A stretch of 64,000 bases of DNA from Acidimicrobiales bacterium (GTDB lineage Bacteria; Actinomycetota; Acidimicrobiia; Acidimicrobiales; JAUJNH01), in NCBI GenBank assembly GCA_030448245.1, contig JAUJNH010000010.1, forward strand, positions 34,906-98,905. Direction: 5' to 3'. Numbering within the stretch: position 1 is the first letter of the stretch; each line of letters opens with the position of its first letter. Made by a program: the position numbers and the translations under genes. This document shows positions 54,900 to 63,270 of the stretch, in pieces. The notes beneath the pieces were generated by a model. That model was given only the letters and a program-made list of their open reading frames with translations, made no database searches and was not told where the DNA came from.

Positions 54900-55877
54900 G
54901 TGGCCGGTCGGCGCACGAACCTCGCCCTGCTCCTGCTGATCGTGGCCGCGTTCGCCAGTGGGGTTTTGATGTGGGCCGTGGGGTCGGGGTGGGGCCGATG
55001 GCCGACGATCGTGCACGGCGCCGCCGGTATCGCCGTCGTGGTGATGGCCCCGTGGAAGTCCGCCGTCAGCCGTCGGGGGATCAGGCGACGGGGAGCGGCG
55101 GCGGCGCTTCCCGCCCTCGGGCTGGCATCGATGGTGGTGGTCGCCCTGGCCAGCGGCTTCGTCCACCGCGCCGGGGCCCGAGACGCCGGACCGGTGTTGG
55201 TCATGCAGGTACACGTCGGTGCCGCTCTGGTTGCCCTCCTCTTGGCGCTGTGGCACGTGGTCTCCCGTCCGGTTCGGCCGCGAGCAGGCGACCTGAGCCG
55301 GCGGACCCTGCTGCGGGGCGCCCTCGGCGCAGCTGGGTCAGCGGCCGTCACGGTCGCCCTTCCCCATGCCGGCCGGGACGTGACGGGCTCACTCGAGCGG
55401 GGTTCGTTCCGCCCGTCGGCCATGCCCGTCACCCAGTGGCTCACCGATGGGGTCCCGGCGATCAACGGCGACGCCTGGGAAGTGCGGGTGGGCGACCGGC
55501 TGTGGTCACGGGAGGAGCTCGAGCGGCTCGGTCACGACCAGGTGGTCGCCACGCTCGATTGCACCGGTGGCTGGTACGCCCACCAGCGGTGGGGCGGCGT
55601 GCGACTGGATCAGCTGCTGGCCGCCTCCGGCGATCCCCTCGGTGGCAGCGTCGTGGTGCGCTCGGTGACGGGCTACAGCCGCCGGTTCCCGCGGCGTGAT
55701 GCCGGGGTGCTGGTCCTCGCCACGACCGTCGAGGGCAAGCCGCTGTCCGCCGGGCACGGCTTCCCGGCCCGCCTGGTCGCCCCCAACCGGCGGGGGTTCT
55801 GGTGGGTCAAGTGGGTGAGCGAGATCGAGGTCGACGACCGGCCGTGGTGGTGGCAGCCGCCGTTCCCGCTCACCTGA
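54900..55877 (+). CDS. membrane molybdopterin oxidoreductase (sulfite-oxidase fold)
   Basis: A 325-residue protein with four membrane helices in the first 130 residues, resembling a cytochrome b561-like membrane part. A twin-arginine-like S-R-R-T-L-L-R-G-A-L-G segment follows, then a molybdopterin domain of the sulfite oxidase superfamily. The Mo-ligating cysteine is in L-D-C-T-G-G-W-Y, followed by W-G-G-V-R-L and a C-terminal W-V-K-W-V-S-E-I. The dimerisation domain of true sulfite oxidases is absent. The donor is unknown. GTG 54900 is chosen because TGTGAT lies six bases upstream. Confidence 0.82.
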   Translation: MAGRRTNLALLLLIVAAFASGVLMWAVGSGWGRWPTIVHGAAGIAVVVMAPWKSAVSRRGIRRRGAAAALPALGLASMVVVALASGFVHRAGARDAGPVLVMQVHVGAALVALLLALWHVVSRPVRPRAGDLSRRTLLRGALGAAGSAAVTVALPHAGRDVTGSLERGSFRPSAMPVTQWLTDGVPAINGDAWEVRVGDRLWSREELERLGHDQVVATLDCTGGWYAHQRWGGVRLDQLLAASGDPLGGSVVVRSVTGYSRRFPRRDAGVLVLATTVEGKPLSAGHGFPARLVAPNRRGFWWVKWVSEIEVDDRPWWWQPPFPLT

Positions 55878-55998
55878 ACGCGGCCAACGCTGGTCTGGCA
55901 CTAAACCGTTGCTGCGCGCACGCGATGTGCTGTTACCGGGCGGCCAGCGGTGCATGATGAGGAGACAGCCGCAGCCCCCCACCCACACACCATCCACT

Positions 55999-56295
55999 CA
56001 AGAAGGGAGGATGACCCGATGGTGCACAACAAGGTGGCGGCGAGGCTGGTGCGGTTCCTCCTCGACGTCGTCGAACTGGTGCGCGGTCGCAGCCCGTCGT
56101 GGACGGTGCCGACGCTGCATCTGTGGGCCGGCGCCGACCGCTGCGTCTCCCCGCCGGCAGCGCCGCCTCCGCCGCACCGCCCGACGTGGTGCGCGCCGCG
56201 AGCTCCCCGCCCGCTACCACGAGATCCTCAACCAGCCCGAGCAGGCCGAGGTTCTGGACGAGATCCGGCGGTCACCCGACCACCGCGGTCTCTGA
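55999..56295 (+). pseudogene. C-terminal fragment of a monoacylglycerol lipase-like hydrolase
   Basis: The end of an alpha/beta hydrolase with no beginning: D-P-M-V-H-N-K-V-A-A-R-L, then V-P-T-L-H-L-W-A-G-A-D-R-C-V-S-P, and in shifted frames Y-H-E-I-L-N-Q-P-E-Q-A-E-V-L-D-E-I-R-R. These match the catalytic Asp (G-x-D-R) and His (Y-H-E-x-x-N) of monoacylglycerol lipases. The nucleophile half is gone, and at least two frame changes are present. It is a relic. Confidence 0.6.
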
Positions 56296-56298
56296 CCG

Positions 56299-57184
56299 GT
56301 GGCCTCTGTCGCGGTCATCGCCCACGGGCGCAAGACGTTCGGCGACGGGCTGGCCGAGCTGCGCCGCCGGCTCGACGCCGAGGTGGGGAACGACGTCCTG
56401 TGGCACGAGGTGGCGAAGAGCCGGAAGGCGACAAAGGCCGCCAAGCGCTGCCTCGAGGCCGGCGTCGACCTCATCCTCGTCTGGGGCGGCGACGGGACGG
56501 TGCGGCGGGTGGTCGACGCGACCGCCGGTTCGGGGGTCACCCTGGGAATTCTGCCGGCGGGCACGGCCAACCTCCTGGCCCACAACCTGGGCATCCCGAT
56601 CGACCTCGAGGGGGCGCTGGACGTCGCCCTCCATGGGGGCGCGACGGGACCTCGACGTGGGGGTGATCAACGGCGAGCGGTTCGCGGTGATGGCCGGGGC
56701 GGGGCTCGACGCCGTGATGATCCGGGACGCCGACGGGAAGCTGAAGGACCGGTTCGGCCGCCTGGCCTACGTCGTGAGCGGCGTCCGGGGCACCGGTCAG
56801 GAGCCGATGGAGGTGAAGGTCAAGGTCGACGGGGACCGCTGGTTCGAGGGCCGGGCCGGCTGCCTGCTGTTCGGGTCTATGGGCACGCTCACCGGCGGCC
56901 TGGTCGCCTTCCCCGACGCCGACCCGACCGACGGGCTGCTGGAGGTAGGGGTGGTGACGGCCAAAACGCGCCTGGAGTGGGTGAGGGTGGTGGGCCGCGC
57001 CGCGCTCGGCTCGGTGGAGAGCTCGCCCCTCACCCAGACCACTAGAGGGCGCAAGGTGACGGTGAGGTTCGACCGGCCAACGCCGTACGAGCTCGACGGC
57101 GGCACCCGTCCGAAGGTCAAGAAGCTGAAGGTTCGGGTGAAGCAGGCGGCGGTCCGATTCGCCGTCCCATCTCCGCCGGGCTGA
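56299..57184 (+). pseudogene. diacylglycerol kinase-family gene with one frameshift
   Basis: A DAGK-catalytic-domain lipid kinase of about 294 residues if one extra G in the run near 56635 is removed. G-G-D-G-T-V-R-R-V-V is the nucleotide-binding signature, P-A-G-T-A-N-L-L-A-H-N-L-G the second block. After the break the frame resumes at R-R-D-L-D-V-G-V-I-N-G-E and runs to the normal C-terminus. Such enzymes phosphorylate diacylglycerol or sphingoid-like lipids. A single homopolymer change could be a sequencing error, in which case the gene is intact. Confidence 0.82.
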
Positions 57185-57194
57185 CCAGCACGCT

Positions 57195-57440
57195 GTGTCC
57201 TCGGTGCGTCAGGCGCTCCCGGAGAGCGCTTCACCAGCTCGCCGGGATCTGGACGACCTCAGTGACATCGACGGCCGCGACGAGTTCGACTTCATCATTC
57301 AGCGGCCGCCGATGTCCTTGGGCGACCTTTCCATGATCTGCTGGCCCGGGCGCAGGCGGCCGAGCGGGACATCAAGGACACCAGAGACCGTGGCCGCGAA
57401 GATCGTGCGGGAGCAGCTCCGGCACCAAGCTGCGGCGTAG
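57195..57440 (+). CDS. small hypothetical protein
   Basis: An 81-residue frame starting ten bases after the lipid kinase. The front is acidic (L-D-D-L-S-D-I-D-G-R-D-E-F-D-F), the end basic (A-A-K-I-V-R-E-Q-L-R-H-Q). No domain recognised. Low GC words suggest it is not merely a shadow, but the evidence is weak. The 90 bases after it hold nothing I can name. Confidence 0.3.
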   Translation: MSSVRQALPESASPARRDLDDLSDIDGRDEFDFIIQRPPMSLGDLSMICWPGRRRPSGTSRTPETVAAKIVREQLRHQAAA

Positions 57441-57532
57441 CGCTGATCGGAAGCGCTCGAGCCACGGCCACGCTGCCGCTCCGATCGTCGGCTCCGCCTC
57501 GATTCCCGCCCGGTCGGAGCCGGCCCGCACGA

Positions 57533-57964
57533 TCACCGGGCGGCTCCGACCTCGAGGACCCACCGGCGCTGCCACGGCGTCTCCGCGGCCCGCTGGTCGT
57601 ACCGCCGGCGCACCCAGGTGACGGCCTCGGCGGCCGGGATCCCGGCCAGGACGGCAAGTGCCGCCAGCGCGGTACCGGTGCGGCCGACACCCCCCCGGCA
57701 CGCGATCTCGACCCGCTCCGCCTCCGAACGCTCGTAGGCGTCCCGGAGAGCGGCCACGGCGTCTTCCGTCGACGAGGGCGTGCGAAAGTCGGCCCACCGC
57801 ACCCACCGGTGCTCCCAGTCGAAGGGCCCCGGATCGCGGGCGAGGAGGTACACGCCGAGGTCGGGAAGCGGGCCGGTCGGCACCGGTCGCCGCAGGCTCC
57901 GGCCGCGGATCCTGCGGCCGTCCGGAAGCTCGAGCACGCCGGGACCGAGAGGCCAGGGAGCCAC
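57533..57964 (-). CDS. protein tyrosine/dual-specificity phosphatase
   Basis: A 143-residue cysteine-based phosphatase. The signature loop C-R-G-G-V-G-R-T-G-T (C-x5-R-T) is near residue 89. An upstream W-A-D-F-R-T-P could supply the general acid. It is shorter than classical PTPs and lacks a lipid-binding region. Substrates unknown. The GTG start is six bases after TACGCT, again without a ribosome site. Confidence 0.8.
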   Translation of the reverse strand: MAPWPLGPGVLELPDGRRIRGRSLRRPVPTGPLPDLGVYLLARDPGPFDWEHRWVRWADFRTPSSTEDAVAALRDAYERSEAERVEIACRGGVGRTGTALAALAVLAGIPAAEAVTWVRRRYDQRAAETPWQRRWVLEVGAAR

Positions 57965-57970
57965 CCCAGC

Positions 57971-57976
57971 AGCGTA
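57971..57976 (-). promoter_or_regulatory. leaderless -10 element for phosphatase
   Basis: TACGCT on the minus strand, six bases before the GTG at 57964. Confidence 0.4.
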
Positions 57977-58083
57977 CGGACGTCCGTGCCGTGGACCGGG
58001 CGCCCGCCCGCACCGCGAAGGGAACCCGGCGCCCGCCGCAGATGTGGTGGCGCCGGCCGGCCCACGGGGTAGGCCATGAGGCC

Positions 58084-59607
58084 ATGGGCTTCCTCGACAC
58101 TGCTCCCAAGCTCGGCCAACCGGTGCGCATCTCGTTGCCGAGCATCGCCGGCCCGGCCGTCATCACCGACGGTGAGGTGCCGGCCTTCCAGCTGCTGGTC
58201 GACGGTGCCTGGCGGGGGGCTGACGCCGGCGACGTGTTCGACGTGCGCTCACCCATCGACGGCTCCGTCATCGCCACGGCCGCCAAGGCGGGGGAGGACG
58301 ACGTCCTCGCCGCCATCGACGCCGCCAAGCGGGCCCGCACCACCTTCCGGCAGCTGCCCGCCGCCGCCCGCCTCGAGATCTGCTCCGACGCAGCCGAGGT
58401 GCTGGGCCAGCACCTCGACGACTTCGCCGACATCATCGTGGCCGACCTCGGCAAGACGCCCGAGCAGGCGCGCACCGAGGTGAAGGCCACGAAGGAGCGG
58501 CTGGGCCTGGCCCGCGAGGAGGTGCGCAAGATCTTCGGCGAGTACCTGCCGGGCGACTGGATCGGCGACACCAAGGGCAAGGAGGGGATCGTGCTGCGCG
58601 AGCCCGTCGGCACGGTGGCCGCCTTCGGCCCGTTCAACTACCCCCTCTTCCTGGCCGCGTCGAAGATCATCCCGGCCCTGGCCGCCGGCAACACGGTCGT
58701 GGCCAAGGCCCCGTCGGACGACCCGCTCGCCCTCGTGCTGTTCGCCCGGGTCCTCGAGGAGGCGGGACTCCCCGACGGCGTGCTGAACCTGATCACGGGG
58801 TCGGGCGGCCAGATCGGCGGCCTCCTCGCCGAGCACGACGACATCTCGATGATCTCGTTCACCGGGTCCAGCGGGGTCGGTTATCGCATCGCCCAGGCCG
58901 CCAGCCCCAAGCCGCTGCACCTCGAGCTCGGGGGCAACGCCGCCGCCATCATCTGCGGCGACGCGGACCTCGAGCTCGCCGTCGGCAGGACCCTGGTGGG
59001 CGCCTTCAAGAACGCGGGGCAGCGCTGCGACGCCGTCAGCCGCGTGCTGGCCGAGGAGTCCGTGTACGACGACTACGTGGCCCGTGCCGTCACCGAGGCA
59101 GAGCAGTGGGTGGTGGGCGACCCTCGGGCCGAGGGGGTGAAGGTCGGGCCACTCGTCAACCCCGACGCGGCCGAGACCGTGCAGCGCCTGGTGGCCGACG
59201 CCGTCGACAAGGGAGCCAAGGTGCTCCTGGGCGGCGAGGTCGAGGCCGCCTACCACCAGCCGACGGTCCTGGTCGACGTCCCGCTCGATGCCGAGATCAT
59301 CTGGGAGGAGACCTTCGGGCCCGTCCTGGCCGTTGCCCGGGTCACCGACCTCGACGCCGCCCTGGAGGTGGCGAACGGCTCCCGCTACGGCCTCGACTCC
59401 GCCGTGTTCACCCGCAGCCTCGAGCAGGCCTGGAAGGCGGCCCACGCCCTCGAGTGCGGGATGGTCCACGTCAACGACGCCCCCGCCCACGGCGTCGGCC
59501 ACTTCCCCTTCGGTGGCCACAAGCCTCACTCGGGCATCGGCCGCGAGGGACTGGGCTACTCGATCGACGAGTGCACCCGGGTCAAGACGGTCGTCCTGCC
59601 CACCTGA
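58084..59607 (+). CDS. GapN-like aldehyde dehydrogenase
   Basis: A 507-residue aldehyde dehydrogenase most like non-phosphorylating glyceraldehyde-3-phosphate dehydrogenases of the archaeal/actinobacterial kind. These oxidise the aldehyde to 3-phosphoglycerate with NAD(P)+. F-G-P-F-N-Y-P-L-F, F-T-G-S-S-G-V-G, the general base in L-E-L-G-G-N and the catalytic cysteine in N-A-G-Q-R-C-D-A-V are present. A C-terminal F-P-F-G-G-H-K-P-H-S-G-I-G closes it. GapN would bypass ATP formation, and with ppdK in the window hints at an unusual lower glycolysis, but specificity needs proof. Confidence 0.82.
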   Translation: MGFLDTAPKLGQPVRISLPSIAGPAVITDGEVPAFQLLVDGAWRGADAGDVFDVRSPIDGSVIATAAKAGEDDVLAAIDAAKRARTTFRQLPAAARLEICSDAAEVLGQHLDDFADIIVADLGKTPEQARTEVKATKERLGLAREEVRKIFGEYLPGDWIGDTKGKEGIVLREPVGTVAAFGPFNYPLFLAASKIIPALAAGNTVVAKAPSDDPLALVLFARVLEEAGLPDGVLNLITGSGGQIGGLLAEHDDISMISFTGSSGVGYRIAQAASPKPLHLELGGNAAAIICGDADLELAVGRTLVGAFKNAGQRCDAVSRVLAEESVYDDYVARAVTEAEQWVVGDPRAEGVKVGPLVNPDAAETVQRLVADAVDKGAKVLLGGEVEAAYHQPTVLVDVPLDAEIIWEETFGPVLAVARVTDLDAALEVANGSRYGLDSAVFTRSLEQAWKAAHALECGMVHVNDAPAHGVGHFPFGGHKPHSGIGREGLGYSIDECTRVKTVVLPT

Positions 59608-59701
59608 GCCAGACGCCGAACGAGCGGGCCCCGGCAGGCGTGACGCTGCGGGGGCGCCAGCTGGCCAGCGCAGCCTCCCGGTCCGTGGCCGAGCGGGGAC
59701 G

Positions 59702-60064
59702 TCAGAACGTGACGACCCGGTCGGCCTCCTCGATCAGACGGGCCACGTCGGGAGGGGCCACCCAGCGGCCCCCGATCCCTGCGAGGTCTTCCTCGGTCGC
59801 CCCCCGGGCGACGGCGCAGCCCTTTCAGACGTAGATGGGGACCTGATGGTCGCGGGCCTTGCCGACGAGATCCCGGGCGGGTGGCACGCCGAGCCCCTCG
59901 AGGTTGTCGAGCACGTCGGGTCGCACCAGCTCGGTGGCGTCACCCGCCAGCACGACCCCGACATCGTGGCCGACCTCGGCGGAGCCGTTCACCGCGAGGT
60001 GCAGAGGGATGGAGGCGCGGGTCGGGTCGGTCGAACCGCTCGAGACCAGGTAGAGGATCCGCAT
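59702..60064 (-). CDS. DsrE-family protein, candidate selenoprotein (in-frame TGA)
   Basis: A 121-codon gene (with stop) of the DsrE-like fold, small sulfur-relay or redox proteins. It reads M-R-I-L-Y-L-V-S-S-G-S, then V-G-H-D-V-G-V-V-L-A-G-D-A and H-Q-V-P-I-Y-V, TGA at codon 80 (59827-59825). It continues K-G-C-A-V-A-R-G-A-T-E-E-D-L and ends A-D-R-V-V-T-F-stop. The family has V-C-x-G-C there, so the TGA replaces the first Cys of C-x-x-C, giving Sec80-x-x-Cys83. The last 40 codons keep the family pattern without an indel. TAGCCT lies seven bases before the ATG. A standard caller would stop at codon 79 and lose the active site. A TGC-to-TGA error or nonsense mutation is the alternative. Confidence 0.7.
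59796..59812 (-). promoter_or_regulatory. SECIS-like hairpin, DsrE-like gene
   Basis: GTCGCC-CGGGG-GGCGAC: perfect 6-bp stem and 5-base loop. The loop starts 18 bases after the TGA and has G at loop position 2. This falls in the accepted spacing for bacterial SECIS elements. Confidence 0.45.
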
Positions 60065-60071
60065 GGACCAG

Positions 60072-60077
60072 AGGCTA
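60072..60077 (-). promoter_or_regulatory. leaderless -10 element for DsrE-like gene
   Basis: TAGCCT on the minus strand, seven bases before ATG 60064; it argues that the TGA-containing gene is still expressed. Confidence 0.5.
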
Positions 60078-60244
60078 CGACCAGCGGGATCGGCCGTGCC
60101 GGGAGGACTGCGCCGCGTCAGCGGCGACCCGGGCGTCCGCCGCCTCGTCGGCCACCGTCGAACACCCAACCTTGACATCTGCCACTGGGTACGAGCGCCG
60201 AAGTGGCTGTGGGTGCCGCCAGGTCTTCGGGTAGGGGCCCCGTC

Positions 60245-61096
60245 GTGCGCCAGCCGATCAAGCTAGCCGACCAACCGGGCGCCCCGACGGGTGATGCCGC
60301 CGAGGTGGCGGTTACGTGGATCGGGACGGCCACCGTGCTGTTGCAGGTGGGAAGGTTCACGGTGCTGACCGACCCCAACTTCCTGCACCAGGGAGACCAC
60401 GCCAAGCTGGGGTACGGGCTGAGGTCGCGGCGGCTCACCAACCCCGCCCTCGAGATCTCGGATCTCCCCCCGCTCGACCTCGTGGTGCTCTCCCACCACC
60501 ACGGTGACCACTTCGACGAGGTCGCGGCGCGGGACCTTCGCAAAGACGTCCCGATCGTCACCACCGGTCACGCCGCCAGAAAGCTCGAGCGCCAGGGGTT
60601 CACCCAGCCGGTGGCCCTCGAGACCTGGGGCGCGGTCTCCTTCGACCGTGGGGACCAGCGCCTGACCGTCACCGCCCTCCCCGGCCAGCACGCTCCGCGT
60701 CCCCTGCAGGCCGCGCTGCCGCCGGTGATGGGCAGCATGCTGGAGCTTGGCGATGGCTCGGGGGAGGCGGCCTTCCGCCTGTACATCACCGGCGACACGC
60801 TGCTCCACGAGCGGCTGTCCGAGATCCCGGCCCGCTACCCGGACATCGACCTGGCCCTGCTGCACCTGGGCGGCACCCGCGTCCTCGGGGTCTTGGTGAC
60901 CATGGACGGCCGCGACGGTGTGCGCGCCCTCGAGCTGGTCAAGCCGCGCGAGGCGATCCCGATCCACTTCGGCGACTACACCGTGTTCCGCTCGCCGCTG
61001 CGCGACTTCGAGCAGGAGGTGGAACGCCGGCGCCCAGCCACCCAGGTCCGGTACCTCGACCGGGGTGAGACCTACCGGCTGAGGCTGGTGGACTGA
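60245..61096 (+). CDS. metallo-beta-lactamase-fold hydrolase
   Basis: A 283-residue MBL-fold protein of the UlaG/YtnP-like group. The two-metal site is S-H-H-H-G-D-H-F-D near residue 90, with further ligands in T-G-D-T-L and the closing I-P-I-H-F-G-D-Y. A NAPE-PLD-like opening (W-I-G-T-A-T-V-L-L) places it with lipid or phosphoester hydrolases. GTG 60245 is used, with TAGGGG upstream. It is divergent from the DsrE-like gene, with about 180 bases between starts. Confidence 0.85.
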   Translation: MRQPIKLADQPGAPTGDAAEVAVTWIGTATVLLQVGRFTVLTDPNFLHQGDHAKLGYGLRSRRLTNPALEISDLPPLDLVVLSHHHGDHFDEVAARDLRKDVPIVTTGHAARKLERQGFTQPVALETWGAVSFDRGDQRLTVTALPGQHAPRPLQAALPPVMGSMLELGDGSGEAAFRLYITGDTLLHERLSEIPARYPDIDLALLHLGGTRVLGVLVTMDGRDGVRALELVKPREAIPIHFGDYTVFRSPLRDFEQEVERRRPATQVRYLDRGETYRLRLVD

Positions 61097-61129
61097 GGCG
61101 GTCCGGCCCGGGGTGGCAGGCTGCAGGCG

Positions 61130-61480
61130 ATGACGAGCGATCAGCCGCCCACCGACGAGCCGGATGGTGACGCCTCCGGGCTCCTCATCGAGGCCCTCAG
61201 CCGCGAGGACGGGAAGAACTCGACCGTGCGGGTCTACTCGGACCGGATCGAGTGGATCAAGCAGGTGTCGATCTCGTCGGTGGGCCGGCCGGCCAGCGAC
61301 CCGCCGCTCATCCCGATGCGGTCCGTGCTCGCCGTGAAGGCCAAGAGGGATGGGCCCCTCTTCTCGAAGGTGCTGCTGCGCACGGCCACGGGCCAGGTCG
61401 TGTTCCGCATGCCCCACGAGCAGGCGTTCCAGGTGCGCGACGCGATCGAGACGGCGCTGGCCGACCCGCCTCGGGCGTGA
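61130..61480 (+). CDS. PH-like small protein
   Basis: A 116-residue cytoplasmic protein with an acidic disordered front (15 residues) and a beta-rich body (V-R-V-Y-S-D-R-I-E-W-I-K, then I-P-M-R-S-V-L-A-V-K). It ends in an amphipathic helix, the outline of short bacterial pleckstrin-homology domains. CAGGCT lies seven bases before the ATG. Function unknown. Confidence 0.6.
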   Translation: MTSDQPPTDEPDGDASGLLIEALSREDGKNSTVRVYSDRIEWIKQVSISSVGRPASDPPLIPMRSVLAVKAKRDGPLFSKVLLRTATGQVVFRMPHEQAFQVRDAIETALADPPRA

Positions 61481-61495
61481 TGGTCGAGGCCGGCG

Positions 61496-62056
61496 TCAGC
61501 TGTCGAGCCACCTCGGGGCGTGCTGGAGGAGGTGCTCGCTGACGGCCAGGGCCCGATCGAGCGAGTCGCACAGCTGATCGTCACCCGTGAAGATCTTGGC
61601 CAGGCTGACCGTCACCTTGGCCACCACCGTCAGGCTGCGCTCGGGTGCGTCGGTGGCCGAGGGGATCGAGTCGACCGCCGACACCTCGAGCGGCAGGTCG
61701 CTGCCGGCGATGGCCGACAGGTCGAGGGCGAGCCGGAGGAGGTCGGGTCCGTGGGGCAGCGGGGGCAGCGCCCACGTGAAGGTGATCGGGAAGGTCCACG
61801 AGTCGGGCGGCTCGGCGTCGGGATCGATGCCGGCGACGGCGTCCTCGAAGGCCAGCAGCGTGCGGGGCTCGACCTCGAGGTTGAGGTGCAGGTCGAGCGG
61901 CCCGTCGCAGGCCTCCTCGGGGTGGAGGTCGACCTCCCAGGCCTGGCGCAGCGAGTAGGTCTCGAGGAAGTGCCGCTCGTCGTGCACGTGGAAGCCGTGG
62001 TCGACGACGTGCTCCTTGAGCTCGGCCACGTAGCCGGGCACGTCGATCACCGCCAT
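61496..62056 (-). CDS. conserved-looking protein of unknown function
   Basis: A 186-residue soluble acidic protein with His-rich front (H-V-V-D-H-G-F-H-V-H-D-E-R-H) and a beta-rich middle. No membrane segment or known motif. Codon use and length support a real gene. I cannot assign it. The metal-friendly front could be tested for zinc binding. Confidence 0.65.
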   Translation of the reverse strand: MAVIDVPGYVAELKEHVVDHGFHVHDERHFLETYSLRQAWEVDLHPEEACDGPLDLHLNLEVEPRTLLAFEDAVAGIDPDAEPPDSWTFPITFTWALPPLPHGPDLLRLALDLSAIAGSDLPLEVSAVDSIPSATDAPERSLTVVAKVTVSLAKIFTGDDQLCDSLDRALAVSEHLLQHAPRWLDS

Positions 62057-62109
62057 CGGCTGGATCGTACCGGCCTTGGGTGGGGGCTCATCGGCCTCGA
62101 GGCGCCACC

Positions 62110-62115
62110 TACGGT
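62110..62115 (+). promoter_or_regulatory. leaderless -10 element for IMPase-like gene
   Basis: TACGGT, nine bases before ATG 62125. Confidence 0.4.
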
Positions 62116-62124
62116 GGCCCGGCG

Positions 62125-62865
62125 ATGGACGCCGACAGCCTTGTCGCGGTCGGCTTCGACGCCGCCGCCGCGGTGGCCGCCGCCCTCGGCGGCCTGACCG
62201 ACTGGGGGCCCAACCCGGCTCGGCGTGGGCAGTACAAGCTCGACCTGGCCGCCGACGAAGCCGCCCTCACCGTGCTGCACGCCGCCGGGCTCGGCTCGCT
62301 CAGCGAGGAGTCGGGACGCCATCACCCGGATCGGCCCCTGATGGCGGTCGTCGACCCGGTCGACGGCTCCACCAACGCCCACCGCGGCCTGCCCTGGTAC
62401 GCCACCTCGGTCTGCGTCCTGGACGGTGACGGGCCGGTGGCCGCGGCGGTCGTCAACCTGGCGAGCGGCGCCCGTTTCTGGGCGACGAGGGGGGGCGGGG
62501 CCTTTGGCGACGCCGGTCCGCTGCGTCCGAGCCGAGCCACCGCGGTGGAGGAGGCGATCGTCGCCCTCAGCGGGCTCCCCGCTACCCCCCTCGGCTGCTG
62601 GCAGACCAGGACCTTCGGCGCCTGCGCCCTCGACCTCTGCGCGGTGGCCGCCGGGATCGTCGACGCCTATTTCGACGCCACCCGACCAGCGGCCCACGGC
62701 CCGTGGGACTACCTGGGGGGCCTGCTCGTGTGCCGCGAGGCCGGCGCCCCCGTGGTCGATGCGGCGGGGGAGGACCTCGTCGTCGCCACGCACCAGGCCC
62801 GGCGCAGCCCGGTGGCCGCGGCCACGCCCGAGCTGCTCGGCCAGCTGGTCCCGACGGTCCGGTGA
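62125..62865 (+). CDS. inositol monophosphatase-family protein
   Basis: A 246-residue Mg-dependent sugar-phosphate phosphatase of the IMPase family. The metal-binding motif V-D-P-V-D-G-S-T-N is near residue 77, S-E-E-S-G supplies the first glutamate, and G-P-W-D-Y-L-G-G is the second motif. Substrates in the family include myo-inositol phosphate, histidinol phosphate and fructose bisphosphate. The K-L-D-L-A-A-D variant of motif K-x-D-x-x-T-x-x-D lacks Thr, which may alter specificity. Confidence 0.82.
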   Translation: MDADSLVAVGFDAAAAVAAALGGLTDWGPNPARRGQYKLDLAADEAALTVLHAAGLGSLSEESGRHHPDRPLMAVVDPVDGSTNAHRGLPWYATSVCVLDGDGPVAAAVVNLASGARFWATRGGGAFGDAGPLRPSRATAVEEAIVALSGLPATPLGCWQTRTFGACALDLCAVAAGIVDAYFDATRPAAHGPWDYLGGLLVCREAGAPVVDAAGEDLVVATHQARRSPVAAATPELLGQLVPTVR

Positions 62866-63213
62866 CGGCTGTCGCGGCCGCTTCTTCGTAAATCGGTTGA
62901 CGACTGCCGCGCCTTCGTGGTCCCATGACCGGGCCGCGGGGATGTCCCTCGCGCTCGCCGACCACGGAGGACCCGCTGTGGAGCGCACGACCTGGCTGAC
63001 CGAGAAGCGGATCACCGCCTCGGCCACCGGCGCGCCCGCGCAGCGGCGTCTCCGCGTGGTCGGGCTGTCCTTCGCGGGCATGCAGGGCATCAAGCAGACC
63101 GGGTCCGTGCCGGCTGCGTACGGCCCTGGCCTGGTCTGCGGAGATCCCGTCAGCCTCCGCACCAACGACCACGCCGCCACGGGCCTCATTGCATGTGACG
63201 GCACGCCTCTGGG

Positions 63214-63265
63214 CTCTCGAGGAGCAGGGTACGGGTAGACCCCCCACCCATCTCCTCCTCGAGAG
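63214..63265 (+). promoter_or_regulatory. 11-bp leader hairpin before whiB7 terminator
   Basis: CTCTCGAGGAG (63214-63224) pairs perfectly with CTCCTCGAGAG (63255-63265). The stop codon of the 62942 frame is at 63236-63238 in the loop. The hairpin ends five bases before the terminator stem, close enough for a ribosome here to influence it. Confidence 0.55.
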
Positions 63266-63270
63266 GTTCC

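Noticed and set aside
52229..60064. Genome-wide reassignment of TGA (for example to Trp or Gly) as the explanation for the in-frame TGAs
   Set aside because: Many intact genes here end with TGA at the expected length, and TGG is used normally for Trp, so TGA is a regular stop.
62942..63238. A 98-residue protein gene before whiB7
   Set aside because: There is no ribosome site, promoter or domain. It is treated as possible leader-peptide frame rather than as an independent gene.
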